Source: JALZMG01 sp963844175
GTDB lineage: Bacteria > Actinomycetota > Acidimicrobiia > Acidimicrobiales > Ilumatobacteraceae
DNA length: 64,000 nt
Direction of reading: 5' to 3'
NCBI GenBank assembly: GCA_963844175.1
Contig: CAWJNE010000013.1
Span: 186,001 to 250,000 of the forward strand
Position 1 is the first letter of the stretch; every line of letters starts with the position of its first letter. The position numbers and the translations under genes were made by a program. This document shows, one piece after another, positions 27,262 to 35,695 of this stretch. The notes beneath the pieces were generated by a model. The model ran no database searches. It had not been told where the DNA came from and saw only the letters and a program-made list of their open reading frames with translations.

Positions 27262-28271
27262 TGGCTCGCTCCGCGGCGGATGACGACGAGGCCCTCGACG
27301 AGCTGATCCATCGCGCCGACCTCGACGGGTTGGTGCGGTTGGCCGACGACGCGACGGCGGCGCAGGACTGGCCACGGCTGCGCCGGCTGCGCGATCGGGC
27401 CCGGCACGCCGTCGGGACGGGACGGCAGCTGTGGCCGGCGGCGACGCTGGCCGAGTACCGCTTGGCGTTGCTGGCGCCGGCCGAGTGGGCCGCCGGCGTC
27501 CTCGACGAGGCGTCGGGGCGATTCACCATCGGCCCGCTGACGGAGGTCGTGGCCCAGGGCCACACGTGGGCCGAGCTGGCACCCCGGCTCGACGTCGGAC
27601 CGCGAGCCGCCGTCGTCGCCCACGAGCGGGCGCTGCGCGGCGAGGCGATCGAGCCGGCCTCGGTCGCCGAGCTCCCCGACGTGCTCGAGCTGCCGTACCA
27701 GGTCGCGGCATGGGAGCCCGACTACGCACTGGCCGACTACCGCGCCTTCGACGCCGAGTTCCCGTCACCGCCGCCGCCCGGCGGCCTGGTCGAGGTCCCC
27801 GTCCCCACCGAGGTCGACGATCGCGTCGTCAGCGACGACGACGTCGAGCTCGCCGTCCGCCAGCTCGTCGAGCCGTGGACGGCCAGCTCGGACGGCCGGG
27901 CCGAACTGGCCACCGTCGACGGCGATGCGCCGGCGGCGCTGCGCGCCCTCGGGCTGACCCACGCCCGCACCACGACCCTGACGCCGGCCGAGGCCGTGGC
28001 ATGGCTGGCGTGGGCCGGCGCCAGTGGCGGCGCCCACGGTCGGCGGCGGGGAGCGGCGGCCGGACGGTTCGGGGCGCTGTGGCTGGTCGCTGCGCTGGCT
28101 GACCTGCTCGACGACTGGCCGGTCGACCTCGACGAGCTCGGCGCCCGAGCGGGCGAACTGCGGTGGTCGTGGTGGGACGCCAACGAGCCGGTCACCGGCT
28201 GGCAGCTGCAGCTGGCCGTCGAGGACCCCGACGAGGGACTGGCCTGGGCCATCAGCGCCCGGGACGCATGA
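27261..28271 (+). CDS. Hypothetical protein coupled to the SCO1664-type gene
   Basis: A 336-residue soluble protein that I do not recognise. It is acidic and rich in Ala, Leu and Asp, with no signal peptide or membrane segment. The N-terminal 70 residues are helical. The middle has a repeated-looking EVVAQGHTWAELAPRLDVGP unit and a Pro-rich hinge (FPSPPPPGGLVEVPVPTEVD). The C-terminal part is Trp-rich (LRWSWWDANEPVTGWQLQLA). The start codon overlaps the upstream stop (TGATG), so it is made together with the SCO1664-type protein and may act in the same pathway. It occupies the place that mshC holds in some actinobacteria but is not MshC. Confidence 0.75.
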   Translation: MARSAADDDEALDELIHRADLDGLVRLADDATAAQDWPRLRRLRDRARHAVGTGRQLWPAATLAEYRLALLAPAEWAAGVLDEASGRFTIGPLTEVVAQGHTWAELAPRLDVGPRAAVVAHERALRGEAIEPASVAELPDVLELPYQVAAWEPDYALADYRAFDAEFPSPPPPGGLVEVPVPTEVDDRVVSDDDVELAVRQLVEPWTASSDGRAELATVDGDAPAALRALGLTHARTTTLTPAEAVAWLAWAGASGGAHGRRRGAAAGRFGALWLVAALADLLDDWPVDLDELGARAGELRWSWWDANEPVTGWQLQLAVEDPDEGLAWAISARDA

Positions 28272-28380
28272 TGGTCCGTCACTGCGCGCTCCTCGGCCCC
28301 TGCATCTGCAGCCGGACGCTCGCGGGACGCCGGGCACCGATGGTCCCGCGCGACGGTCCTGACGCCCTACCCTCGCGCCG

Positions 28381-28774
28381 ATGTCACGCCTGGCCGCGCT
28401 GCTCGCCGTGGTGGCCGCCGTGCTCGGCGCCTCGTCGGCGACCGCCCTGGCGACGCCGCCACCACCGCCACCGCCGGTGATCGTGACCACCGCACCACCG
28501 ACGGTCGCCCCTCCGGCGACGACCGCGCCGCCGACCACCGCATCGGCGCCCAGCCTCCTCGGCGCCCGCCACGACCTCGACCGCACCCGACGAAGCGGCG
28601 GTCACGGACGACGACGACTCCTGGAGCGTGCGCAGCATCGCCACGTTCACCATCGTCAGCGTGGTGCTGCTGGCGATCGCCGGGTTCGTCTACGGCCGCG
28701 TGCGCAGCCACCGGCCATCGACGGCGACGTCGTCGGCGCTGGCCACGACGGCGACGAACCCGCCGCCCGAGTAG
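28381..28774 (+). CDS. Small secreted Pro/Thr-rich membrane-anchored protein, +1 frameshift
   Basis: The N-terminal frame gives a signal peptide (LAALLAVVAAVLGASSATAL) followed by a run of Pro and a Pro/Thr-rich stalk. At about 28554 the frame is lost. Removing one C in agcctcctcg continues the stalk as SAPATTSTAPDEAAVTDDDD and leads to a C-terminal membrane helix, IATFTIVSVVLLAIAGFVYG, and a short basic/Pro tail. The repaired protein has 130 residues. Both topology signals appear only in the repaired form, which argues that the break is a single-base insertion. The function is unknown; it may be a cell-envelope anchored stalk protein. Confidence 0.6.
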
Positions 28775-28787
28775 TGGTGCGGGGGCC

Positions 28788-29756
28788 TCAGCGGGCCTGC
28801 AGCGCCTCGATCAGCTTGGGCAGCACCTTGTGCACGTCACCGACGATCCCCAGGTCGGCGACACCGAAGATCGGCGCCTCCTTGTCCTTGTTGATGGCGA
28901 TGATGTTCTTCGAGCCCTTCATGCCGACCATGTGCTGGGTGGCGCCCGAGATGCCGGCGGCGATGTAGACGCTCGGCTTGACGACCTTGCCGGTCTGGCC
29001 GACCTGGTAGCTGTACGGCACCCACCCGGCATCGACGATCGCCCGGGACGCCCCCGGCGCGCCCTTGAGCGCCTTGGCCAGCGTCTCGATCATCTCGTAC
29101 TTGCCGGCCTCGCCGAGGCCCCGCCCGCCGGAGACCACGATGTTCGCTTCGTCGAGCTTCGGCCCCGAATGCTCCTCGACGTGCACGGACTGGACCTTGG
29201 CCCCGCCGGCGGCGCCGAGATCGGGCACGGCGGCCTGGACCACCTCGGCGGCGCCCCCGCCGGAGGCCTCCACGGGGAAGCTCTTCGGCCGGAAGGCGAC
29301 GAGGAACGGCCCGTCGCCGGTGAAGGTCGTCGTGACGAGCTGGGTCCCGCCGAACACCGGCGTGGTGACCCTGAGCTTGCCGTCCTCGACCGAGACGTCG
29401 GTGTTGTTCGTCAGCACCGGCTTGTCGAGCTTGACCGACAGCCGGCTGAGGACGTCGCGACCCTCGTAGTTCTGCGGGAAGAAGATGGCGTCCGGCGAGT
29501 CGCCGCCGTCGATCACCGCCTTCATCGCCGCAGCGACGGCGACGCCGGGGAGGTGCCCGTCGAGATCGCCGGTGGCGTAGACCTTGGTCGCGCCGTGCTC
29601 ACCGAGCCCGGCGGCCAGGTCGGCGGCGTCGCCGGCGACGAACGCCGTGACGGTGCCGCCGTCGGCCAGGGCCGTGGCCTTGCTCAGCAGCTCGAGGCTG
29701 GCCGTGGTCGGCGTGCCGTCGGCGCCCTGTGCGAACACCCAGATGTTGGTCGCCAT
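28788..29756 (-). CDS. etfA: Electron transfer flavoprotein alpha subunit
   Basis: The FAD-carrying subunit of the soluble electron carrier between acyl-CoA dehydrogenases and the respiratory chain. It is 322 residues long, a normal length. The C-terminal FAD domain is clear: VSGGRGLGEAGKYEMIETLA, then VDAGWVPYSYQVGQTGKVVKP, IAAGISGATQHMVGMKGSKN and INKDKEAPIFGVADLGIVGD. The N-terminal Rossmann-like domain starts ATNIWVFAQGADG. It is the second gene of the etfBA pair, 26 nt after etfB. A partner dehydrogenase gene lies at 17919-19170. Confidence 0.96.
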   Translation of the reverse strand: MATNIWVFAQGADGTPTTASLELLSKATALADGGTVTAFVAGDAADLAAGLGEHGATKVYATGDLDGHLPGVAVAAAMKAVIDGGDSPDAIFFPQNYEGRDVLSRLSVKLDKPVLTNNTDVSVEDGKLRVTTPVFGGTQLVTTTFTGDGPFLVAFRPKSFPVEASGGGAAEVVQAAVPDLGAAGGAKVQSVHVEEHSGPKLDEANIVVSGGRGLGEAGKYEMIETLAKALKGAPGASRAIVDAGWVPYSYQVGQTGKVVKPSVYIAAGISGATQHMVGMKGSKNIIAINKDKEAPIFGVADLGIVGDVHKVLPKLIEALQAR

Positions 29757-29782
29757 CGCTGTCTCCGTCCTCTCGTCCTGCC

Positions 29783-30559
29783 TCAGATGACCTTGAGCTT
29801 GTCGAGGAACTCGACGATCTTCGTGTAGCCCTCGCCGTCGTCCTCGATGACCTCGCCCGCCTCGCGCTCGGGTGCCGAGGCGACGTCGACGATCTCCTGC
29901 CCGGCGCCGGCCCAGCCGACGGGCGTCACGCCGAGGTCGGCGGCGGTGACGGTGTCGACGGGCTTCGACTTCGCCGCCATGATCCCCTTGAAGCTCGGGT
30001 AGCGGGGCTCGACGACGCCGGCGGTGACGCTGACGACGGCCGGCATCGTGCTCGTCACCTCGTCGTAGCCGGCCTCCGTCTGGCGGTTGACCTTGAGCAC
30101 GTCACCGTCGATCTCGACGTGCTTGGCGAACGTGATCGACGGCAGGCCGAGCACCTCGGCGATCTGCTCGGGCACGGTGCCCGTGTAGCCGTCGCTCGAC
30201 TCGGTGCCGGCGATGATCAGGTCGGCATCGCCGAGGCGCTTGGAGGCCTCGGCGAGGACCTTCGCCGTCGTGAGCGCGTCGGAACCGGCCAGCTCGGGGT
30301 CCGAGACCAGCACCGCCTTCGCCGCACCCATCGCCAGCGCCGTGCGCAGCCCGGAGACCTCGCCGTTCGGCGCCATCGACACCAGGCTGACCTCGCCGTC
30401 ACCGGCCTTGCCGACGAGTTGCAACGCCATCTCGACCCCGTAGCTGTCCGACTCGTCGAGGATCAGCTTCCCGTCACGCTTCAGGGTGTTGTCGGACGGA
30501 TCCAGCGACCCCGGCTGGGCCGGATCCGGGATCTGCTTGACGCAGACGATGACGTTCAT
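29783..30559 (-). CDS. etfB: Electron transfer flavoprotein beta subunit
   Basis: A 258-residue partner of EtfA that binds AMP. It starts MNVIVCVKQIPDPAQPGSLD and shows DESDSYGVEMALQLV, GTESSDGYTGTVPEQIAEVL and the recognition-loop region LGLPSITFAKHVEIDGD. Genes etfB and etfA form a two-gene operon. The ATG at 30559 lies 74 nt from the divergent lipid kinase gene, leaving room for a shared promoter region. Confidence 0.96.
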   Translation of the reverse strand: MNVIVCVKQIPDPAQPGSLDPSDNTLKRDGKLILDESDSYGVEMALQLVGKAGDGEVSLVSMAPNGEVSGLRTALAMGAAKAVLVSDPELAGSDALTTAKVLAEASKRLGDADLIIAGTESSDGYTGTVPEQIAEVLGLPSITFAKHVEIDGDVLKVNRQTEAGYDEVTSTMPAVVSVTAGVVEPRYPSFKGIMAAKSKPVDTVTAADLGVTPVGWAGAGQEIVDVASAPEREAGEVIEDDGEGYTKIVEFLDKLKVI

Positions 30560-30633
30560 AGGGCGCTCATTGTTACCGACGGGTTCTGTTCGTCCCCAAC
30601 CCTCACCGTGGTGACGTTGGTACGTTCGGCGCC

Positions 30634-31557
30634 TTGCGGATCCTCCTGGTCGTGAACTCCTTCGCCTCGTCGGTCACGGCCCGCAACACCGTCGTCGTGC
30701 ACCGCCGGCTGAGCCGCGACCACGAGGTCGAGCTGGTGGAGACGAACCGGCGCGGGCACGCCACCCGGTTCGCCCACGACGCCGCCCGCCGCGGCATCGA
30801 CGTGGTCGTGGGGTTCGGGGGCGACGGCACCCTCAACGAGGTGGCCACCGGCATCGCCGGCACCGACACCGCACTCGGTGCATTGCCCGGCGGGTCGACC
30901 AACGTCTTCGCCCGGACGATCGGGCTCCCCAACGACCCGGTGGCGGCGGCGGACCGGCTGGCCGCCGGGATCGACGCCGAGGATCTGCGTCCGATCGGCC
31001 TCGGCCGGGTCAACGGGCGGTTCTTCTGCTTCCACACCGGGGTCGGCTACGACGCCGCCGTGGTCGCCACCGTCGAGCGCCACGCCTCGCTGAAGCGCTG
31101 GCTGGGCCACCCGATGTTCGTCACCGCTGCGCTGGCCACGTGGGCGAGGGGCTACGACCGCAAGCACCCCCACTTCCGGGTCGTCACCGACCACGAGGTC
31201 GTCGAGGACGGCTACTTCTCGATCGTCCTCAACACCAACCCGTACACCTACCTGGGCAACCGGCCGCTCGACCTGTCCCACGCCGCCACGCTCGATCGGG
31301 GGCTGGTCGCGGTCACGTTCCGCACGATGCGGGCGAGGGCACTGCTGCGCGGCGTGGCCGGCGCGCTGCGCGGCGGCGGGGTGGAGCCGACGGCCACGCT
31401 GGCCGAGCAGATCGACCTCGACCACCTCGTCATCGAGCACGACACACCGTTCCCGTACCAGCTCGACGGCGACTACCTCGGCGAGGTCGATCGCCTCGAG
31501 TTCCACCACGTCCCCGACGCCGTCCGCCTCGTCCTGCCCGCCCCCTCCCGCGAGTAA
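30634..31557 (+). CDS. Diacylglycerol/lipid kinase family protein (DagK/YegS-like)
   Basis: Phosphorylates a lipid such as diacylglycerol at the membrane surface. It is 307 residues and starts with a TTG codon, giving MRILLVVNSFASSVTARNTV as in the family. The nucleotide loop VVVGFGGDGTLNEVATGIAG and GALPGGSTNVFARTIGLPND are diagnostic. The C-terminal half holds FHTGVGYDAAVVATVE and the end segment DGDYLGEVDRLEFHHVPDAV. The TTG start is supported by the lack of other starts and by conservation of the first residues. The last codons and stop lie inside a 58-bp palindrome. It converges on the glycerophosphodiesterase gene, so both genes concern glycerolipids. Confidence 0.9.
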   Translation: MRILLVVNSFASSVTARNTVVVHRRLSRDHEVELVETNRRGHATRFAHDAARRGIDVVVGFGGDGTLNEVATGIAGTDTALGALPGGSTNVFARTIGLPNDPVAAADRLAAGIDAEDLRPIGLGRVNGRFFCFHTGVGYDAAVVATVERHASLKRWLGHPMFVTAALATWARGYDRKHPHFRVVTDHEVVEDGYFSIVLNTNPYTYLGNRPLDLSHAATLDRGLVAVTFRTMRARALLRGVAGALRGGGVEPTATLAEQIDLDHLVIEHDTPFPYQLDGDYLGEVDRLEFHHVPDAVRLVLPAPSRE

Positions 31558-31604
31558 GAACAGATCGGCGTCAGATCTGACGCCGATCTGTTCTTACTCG
31601 CGGG
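31547..31604. terminator. Perfect 58-bp palindrome spanning both stop codons of convergent genes
   Basis: A fully symmetric sequence with 29-nt arms begins CCCGCGAGTAAGAACAGATC and is centred on AGATCT. It contains the TAA stops of both the lipid kinase (31555-31557) and the glycerophosphodiesterase (31594-31596), so both proteins end Arg-Glu-stop. It would form a very stable hairpin on either transcript. The motif GTTCTTACTCGCG recurs alone at 23020-23032. Confidence 0.8.
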
Positions 31605-32277
31605 TCAGCGTGGCGAGGAGGAGGTCGGGGACGTCGGTGACGATGCCGGCCACGCCCCACGACGCCAGCTCGAGGGCGCGCGCCGGGTCGTTGCACGTCC
31701 ACGGGTAGACCGCCAGCCCGGCGGCGAGGCAGCGGGCGACGGCATCGGCTGACAGGGTCGACTCCCACGGGTTGATCGCCGGATGACCGGCCTCGACGGC
31801 GCGAGCGATCGTGGCGTCATCGACCTCGAGCACCAGCCACGCCGTCGACAGGTCGGGGGCCAGCTCCCGGCAGCGATCGACCGTGGCCAGGCGGAACGAC
31901 GAGATCATCCACTGGTCGGCGGGGCGCCGGGCGAGCTCGGCCACGACACCGCCGGCCACCACGTCGTCCGGGTCGTAGTCGGGCTCGGCCGGGTCGTTCT
32001 TGATCTCGACGTCGACCCAGGCGCCGGCGCAGGCGTCGAGCGCGGCGGCGAACGTCGGGACGTGCTCGGGTAGCTCGGCCGCCGGCGTGTTGATCACCGC
32101 CCGCCCGCCGGGAAGCGTGGCGTCGTGGTGGACGACGAGGATGCCGTCGGCGGTCCGTCGGACGTCGAGCTCGATGCCGGCGGCGCCGAGCTCGACGGCG
32201 GCCCGGAACGCCTCGACGGTGTTCTCCCGGGCTCGGCCGGACGCGCCTCGGTGGGCGACGACCGCTGTTTCGACCAC
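31594..32277 (-). CDS. Glycerophosphodiester phosphodiesterase family protein
   Basis: A 227-residue TIM-barrel enzyme hydrolysing glycerophosphodiesters to glycerol 3-phosphate and an alcohol. The N-terminal active site AVVAHRGASGRARENTVEAF contains the catalytic His and Glu, followed by GIELDVRRTADGILVVHHDA with the metal-binding Glu-Asp and the second catalytic His. VDVEIKNDPAEPDY carries the Glu and Lys. Absence of a signal peptide suggests a cytoplasmic enzyme. Its start is GTG 32277. It is convergent with the lipid kinase gene, with the two stop codons placed symmetrically in one palindrome. Confidence 0.92.
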   Translation of the reverse strand: MVETAVVAHRGASGRARENTVEAFRAAVELGAAGIELDVRRTADGILVVHHDATLPGGRAVINTPAAELPEHVPTFAAALDACAGAWVDVEIKNDPAEPDYDPDDVVAGGVVAELARRPADQWMISSFRLATVDRCRELAPDLSTAWLVLEVDDATIARAVEAGHPAINPWESTLSADAVARCLAAGLAVYPWTCNDPARALELASWGVAGIVTDVPDLLLATLTRE

Positions 32278-32380
32278 GTCCCCCCTTGTCAGGCCGGTGA
32301 TCCTCGCCTACCTTACGGGCCGTCGAGTTGTTGGGCCGGCTGTCGGCGCAGCACCGTGAGCTGCGATGAGGAGGACATCG

Positions 32381-32680
32381 GTGTCGATCCCTGCGTCAAG
32401 TCTCGCTTTGGGCGCGGCCGACCACGAGTGGCGAGACCGGGCACTGTGCCGGGACACCGACCCCGAACTGTTCTTCCCAGTCGGCACCACGGGCACGGCG
32501 CTGACCCAGATCGACCGGGCCAAGCAGGTCTGCGGGGAATGCACGGCGCGCGACGAGTGCCTCGAGTTCTCGCTCACCACCAACCAGGACTCGGGCATCT
32601 GGGGTGGGCTGTCCGAGGAGGAGCGCCGCGTCATCCGCCGCCAGCGCGCCGCCCTGGCCCGCGCCCGCAACGTCGGCTAG
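32381..32680 (+). CDS. WhiB-family iron-sulfur transcriptional regulator
   Basis: A 99-residue regulator that binds a 4Fe-4S cluster sensitive to oxygen or nitric oxide. The four ligands are Cys23 (DRALCRDTDPELFFP), Cys51 and Cys54 (VCGEC) and Cys60 (DECLEF), the normal Cx2Cx5C arrangement. The turn SGIWGGLSEEERR and the basic tail IRRQRAALARARN for DNA contact follow. The start is decided by the ribosome binding site: AGGAGG at 32369-32374 lies 6 nt before GTG 32381, whereas the ATG at 32366 would overlap it. Resemblance is to WhiB1/WhiB2-like proteins, but no single paralogue can be named. The stop is followed at once by a repeat cluster. Confidence 0.95.
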   Translation: MSIPASSLALGAADHEWRDRALCRDTDPELFFPVGTTGTALTQIDRAKQVCGECTARDECLEFSLTTNQDSGIWGGLSEEERRVIRRQRAALARARNVG

Positions 32681-32903
32681 CGAGCGAGGCCTCAGAGCGG
32701 GTCCCCGAGCGTTCGTGCCGCAGCAGGATGACAGCCCAGGCCGGCCTTGCCCGGCCCAGCCGAGCGAGCGGAGTCTTCGGAGCGAGCGAGGCCATCAGAG
32801 CGGGTCCCCGAGCGTTCGTGCCGCAGTCGAGGATGACAGCCCAGGCCGGCCTGTGCCCGGCCCAGCCGAGCGAGCGGAGTCTTCGGAGCGAGCGAGGCCA
32901 TCA
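32681..32903. repeat. Two repeat modules between convergent whiB and histidine kinase genes
   Basis: Two units of 103 and 106 bp (register marks at 32692, 32795 and 32901) are close relatives of the cluster at 9391-9718. They carry GGTCCCCGAGCGTTCGTGCC, the GGCCGG/CCGGCC hairpin and the GCCGAGCGAGCGGAGTCTTC core. The copies end GAGGCCATCAGAGCGG; the last contains the TGA stop of the minus-strand kinase gene, so the gene's final codons seem to be part of the unit. Confidence 0.85.
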
Positions 32904-34397
32904 GAGCGGCACGACGAGCTCGACCACGGTGCCGTGGTCGCCGCCGCCGATCGGACCCGGAGCGTCGTCGAAACCGGCGTCGCGCAGGTCGTCGACCTTG
33001 GCCGGGCGCATCGAGATCTGACCGTTCAGCTCGGTCGTCACGAGCGTGCGCACGATCGACAGGCCGAGCCCGGTCGCAGCATCGAGGTCGAACCCGCCCT
33101 CCAGCCCGCGCCCGTCGTCGACGACGGTGATGCGCAGCTGGCGGAGGTCGTTGTCCAGGCCGACCACGACCGTGCCGCCGCCACTTCCCTCCGGGAAGCC
33201 ATGGTCGACGGCGTTCTGCAACAGCTCGGTCAGCACGACCGACAGCGGTGTGGCCACCCGCGCCGGGATTCGGCCGCCGTCACCCGACAGCGTGAAGTGC
33301 ACGGGCCGGTCGGGTGACTGCAGGCTCTCCTCGGCGAGGCGCAGCAGCGGGCGCACGATCTCGATGAACGTGACGTCGTCGCCCGGCTCGCGCGACAGCG
33401 ACTCGTGGACGAGGGCGATCGTGCGGATCCGGCGCACCGACTCCGACACGGCCGCCTTGGCCTCCGGGTTCTGCAGCCGGCGGGCCTGCAGGCGCAGCAG
33501 CGACGAGATCGTCTGCAGGTTGTTCTTCACCCGGTGGTGGATCTCGCGGATCGTCGCGTCCTTGCTGATCAACAACCGGTCGCGCTTGCGCAGGTCGGTG
33601 ACGTCGCGCACCAGCAGCACGGCGCCGACCGCCTCGTCCTTGGCCAGCACCGGCAGGCAGCGGCACAGCAGGGCGACATCGGCGGCCGGCTCGAACTCCT
33701 CGACGATCGGGATCCGCTCCTCGAACGCCCGCCGCACCATGTCGTCGTGGAACCCGAGCTCGGCGAGGCGCATGCCGATCACGTTGGAATGGATGCCGGC
33801 GCGGTGCAGCGCCGAATTGGCGTTCGGCGACACGTAGCTGACCCGGCCGTCCCCGTCGAGGCTGACGACGCCGTCGCCGACCCGGGGTGCCGCCGTCGAG
33901 TCGGCGCCGCGCGTCGGGTACGGGAACGACCCCTCGGCGATCATCTGGGCGAACTGGTCGAAGATCGACAGGTACGTGCGCTCCAACTCGCCCTGGGCCC
34001 GACCCGCCCGCTGCACCCACTCGCGCGTGGCGACGGCGATCGGCCGCCCCCCGCAGCGCACCGGGATGGCCAGCATCCGCGCGGAGTCGGCCATGTCGTT
34101 GACCTTCACGTCGCCCTCGGTCGTCTCCTCCGACGTGAAGGCGGCCGACAGCACGGACTGCTCGCTGCTGTTGGCGAAGGCCCCGACCCAGTCGGTGTGG
34201 TACACGGTCTGGCCGGTGGCCGGGCGCACCTGGCCGACGATCAGCCAGCGGTCGTCCTTGGTCGGTACGTACAGCAGCAGGTCGGCGAAGCAGAAGTCGG
34301 CCAACATCCCCCACTCCGACGTGAGCCGGTTGAGGTGGGACACCTGGTCGCGGTCGAGCGTCGTGTTGTCGCGGACGAGAGCGGCGAGGTGGGCCAT
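32901..34397 (-). CDS. pdtaS: Sensor histidine kinase, PdtaS-like
   Basis: A cytoplasmic kinase of 498 residues. Residues 1-150 form a GAF-type sensor (SEWGMLADFCFADLLLYVPT), about 165-265 a PAS domain, and about 278-345 a HisKA_2 dimerisation domain with the phospho-acceptor in EIHHRVKNNLQTISSLLRLQ (His287/288). The ATPase domain shows VLTELLQNAVDHGFPEG (N box), VVDDGRGLEGGFDL (G1) and TGLGLSIVRTLV (G2). In actinobacteria PdtaS phosphorylates the ANTAR-type antiterminator PdtaR, which binds RNA. No response regulator gene lies nearby, so the partner is elsewhere, as in mycobacteria. There is no membrane segment. The stop codon lies in a repeat unit shared with the whiB 3' end. Confidence 0.92.
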   Translation of the reverse strand: MAHLAALVRDNTTLDRDQVSHLNRLTSEWGMLADFCFADLLLYVPTKDDRWLIVGQVRPATGQTVYHTDWVGAFANSSEQSVLSAAFTSEETTEGDVKVNDMADSARMLAIPVRCGGRPIAVATREWVQRAGRAQGELERTYLSIFDQFAQMIAEGSFPYPTRGADSTAAPRVGDGVVSLDGDGRVSYVSPNANSALHRAGIHSNVIGMRLAELGFHDDMVRRAFEERIPIVEEFEPAADVALLCRCLPVLAKDEAVGAVLLVRDVTDLRKRDRLLISKDATIREIHHRVKNNLQTISSLLRLQARRLQNPEAKAAVSESVRRIRTIALVHESLSREPGDDVTFIEIVRPLLRLAEESLQSPDRPVHFTLSGDGGRIPARVATPLSVVLTELLQNAVDHGFPEGSGGGTVVVGLDNDLRQLRITVVDDGRGLEGGFDLDAATGLGLSIVRTLVTTELNGQISMRPAKVDDLRDAGFDDAPGPIGGGDHGTVVELVVPL

Positions 34398-34436
34398 CGC
34401 CGTCGAGTCTGCCCGATCACCCGGTGCGCGCGACCG

Positions 34437-35627
34437 TCAATCGCGGAGGTGACCGGCGATGGTCATCAACCCCGCCAGGTCGTTGACGTCACCGCCGAGC
34501 GACGGCACGTCGAAGACGTCCGGCGCCAGGTCGGCCAGCTCGGCCCGCCGCTCGGCCTCGCGGGCGGCCACCAGTGCGACGTCGTGGAAGCGGGCGGCGA
34601 CCTCCGCGAGGACGTCGCGCAGCACCTCACCGTCGACGGCCGCACCTTCGGCGGACAACGTCTCGGCCAACCCGGCGACCAGCTTCTCGTCGGTGGCGGC
34701 CTCGCCGAGCCGCTTGGCGCTGGTCGATGCGCCCCGCCTGGTCAGCGCGCTGGGCAGCACGCGGTTGGCGATGATCGCACCGAGGTGGTAGTCGCGCTCG
34801 ACGACGTTGCGGGCCAAGAAGGCCGCTTCGTGGGCCGGCGCAGCCTCCAGCGTGGTGGCCACGATGAACGTCGAGCGGGGGTCACCGAGCAGCGCCTCGA
34901 CCGCCCGGGCCCGCTTCACGAACCCCTTCTCCATCGCCTGGAACAGCACGAAGAAATCGGCGATGTCGCGCAGGAAGCGGGAACCGAGCACGCGGTCCGC
35001 CACCTGGTAGAAGGGCTTCGAGGCGACCGTGAACAGCCGGGAGCGGTAGGGCACCGTGAGCCAACGCAGCAGGCGGCTGCCGAAGAACTCGACCATCCGC
35101 GACGGCGCGTCGAGGACGGACAGGGCGTTGCGCGACGGCGGCGTGTCGACGACGACGAGGTCGTAGTCCCCGGTGGCGTGGAACTCGTGCAGCTGCTCCA
35201 TCGCCAGGTAGTCGTGGCTGTGGACGAACCGGCTGGTGATGTTCTGGTACAGCGGGTTGTTCAGCACCGCGTCGCGCGTCGCCGGGTCCGGGGCGTGCCG
35301 CCGGATGAGGTCGTCCCAGCCCGCCTTGGTGTCGAGCATTGCCGCCCACAGCTCGCCGCGCGGTTCGATCCCGGCTGCCTCGAAGGCCTCCGGGAGGACC
35401 TGGGTCGGGGCGTTGCCGAGGCCGCCGATGCCGAGCGCATCGGCCAGCCGGCGGGCCGGGTCGACGGTCAGCACGAGGACCTTGCACCCCTGATCGACGG
35501 CCGCCGACAGGCCGAGGGCGGCGGCCAGCGTCGTCTTGCCCACCCCGCCCGAGCCGAGCACCAGGACCATCTCCTTGGCCGCCAGCAGCGCATCCAGCCC
35601 GACCGGCGGTCGCGCCCGCCGCGCCAC
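34437..35627 (-). CDS. ArsA-family ATPase, second of a pair
   Basis: A 396-residue ArsA/GET3-type P-loop ATPase. The deviant Walker A is LVLGSGGVGKTTLAAALGLS, followed by KVLVLTVDPARRLADALGI (switch/A-loop) and DLVVVDTPPSRNALSVLDAP (Walker B/switch II). The central helical region with FLRDIADFFVLFQAMEKGFV is typical of the actinobacterial anion-transporting ATPase pair (Rv3679-Rv3680 in mycobacteria). GTG 35627 is chosen, which removes an MCERTGDRV extension. It follows the first ATPase after 64 nt that contain a 55-bp dispersed element. Real arsenite transport is unlikely since arsB and arsR are absent. Confidence 0.9.
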   Translation of the reverse strand: MARRARPPVGLDALLAAKEMVLVLGSGGVGKTTLAAALGLSAAVDQGCKVLVLTVDPARRLADALGIGGLGNAPTQVLPEAFEAAGIEPRGELWAAMLDTKAGWDDLIRRHAPDPATRDAVLNNPLYQNITSRFVHSHDYLAMEQLHEFHATGDYDLVVVDTPPSRNALSVLDAPSRMVEFFGSRLLRWLTVPYRSRLFTVASKPFYQVADRVLGSRFLRDIADFFVLFQAMEKGFVKRARAVEALLGDPRSTFIVATTLEAAPAHEAAFLARNVVERDYHLGAIIANRVLPSALTRRGASTSAKRLGEAATDEKLVAGLAETLSAEGAAVDGEVLRDVLAEVAARFHDVALVAAREAERRAELADLAPDVFDVPSLGGDVNDLAGLMTIAGHLRD

Positions 35628-35640
35628 TACGCGGTCACCT

Positions 35641-35695
35641 GTTCGCTCGCACACTCGGGCTGGTGCGAGTGGCGTCGACCCGGACGCTCACTCAC
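35641..35695. repeat. 55-bp dispersed intergenic element, copy 1
   Basis: It lies between the two ArsA-type genes and has the same length as the element at 48691-48745 (between ccmB and ccmA). Both ends are conserved: GTTCGCTCGCAC-x-CTCGGGC at one end and CGACCCGGACGCTC-x-CTCAC at the other. The middle 15 nt differ. On the gene strand it starts at the stop codon of the upstream gene. Confidence 0.65.
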
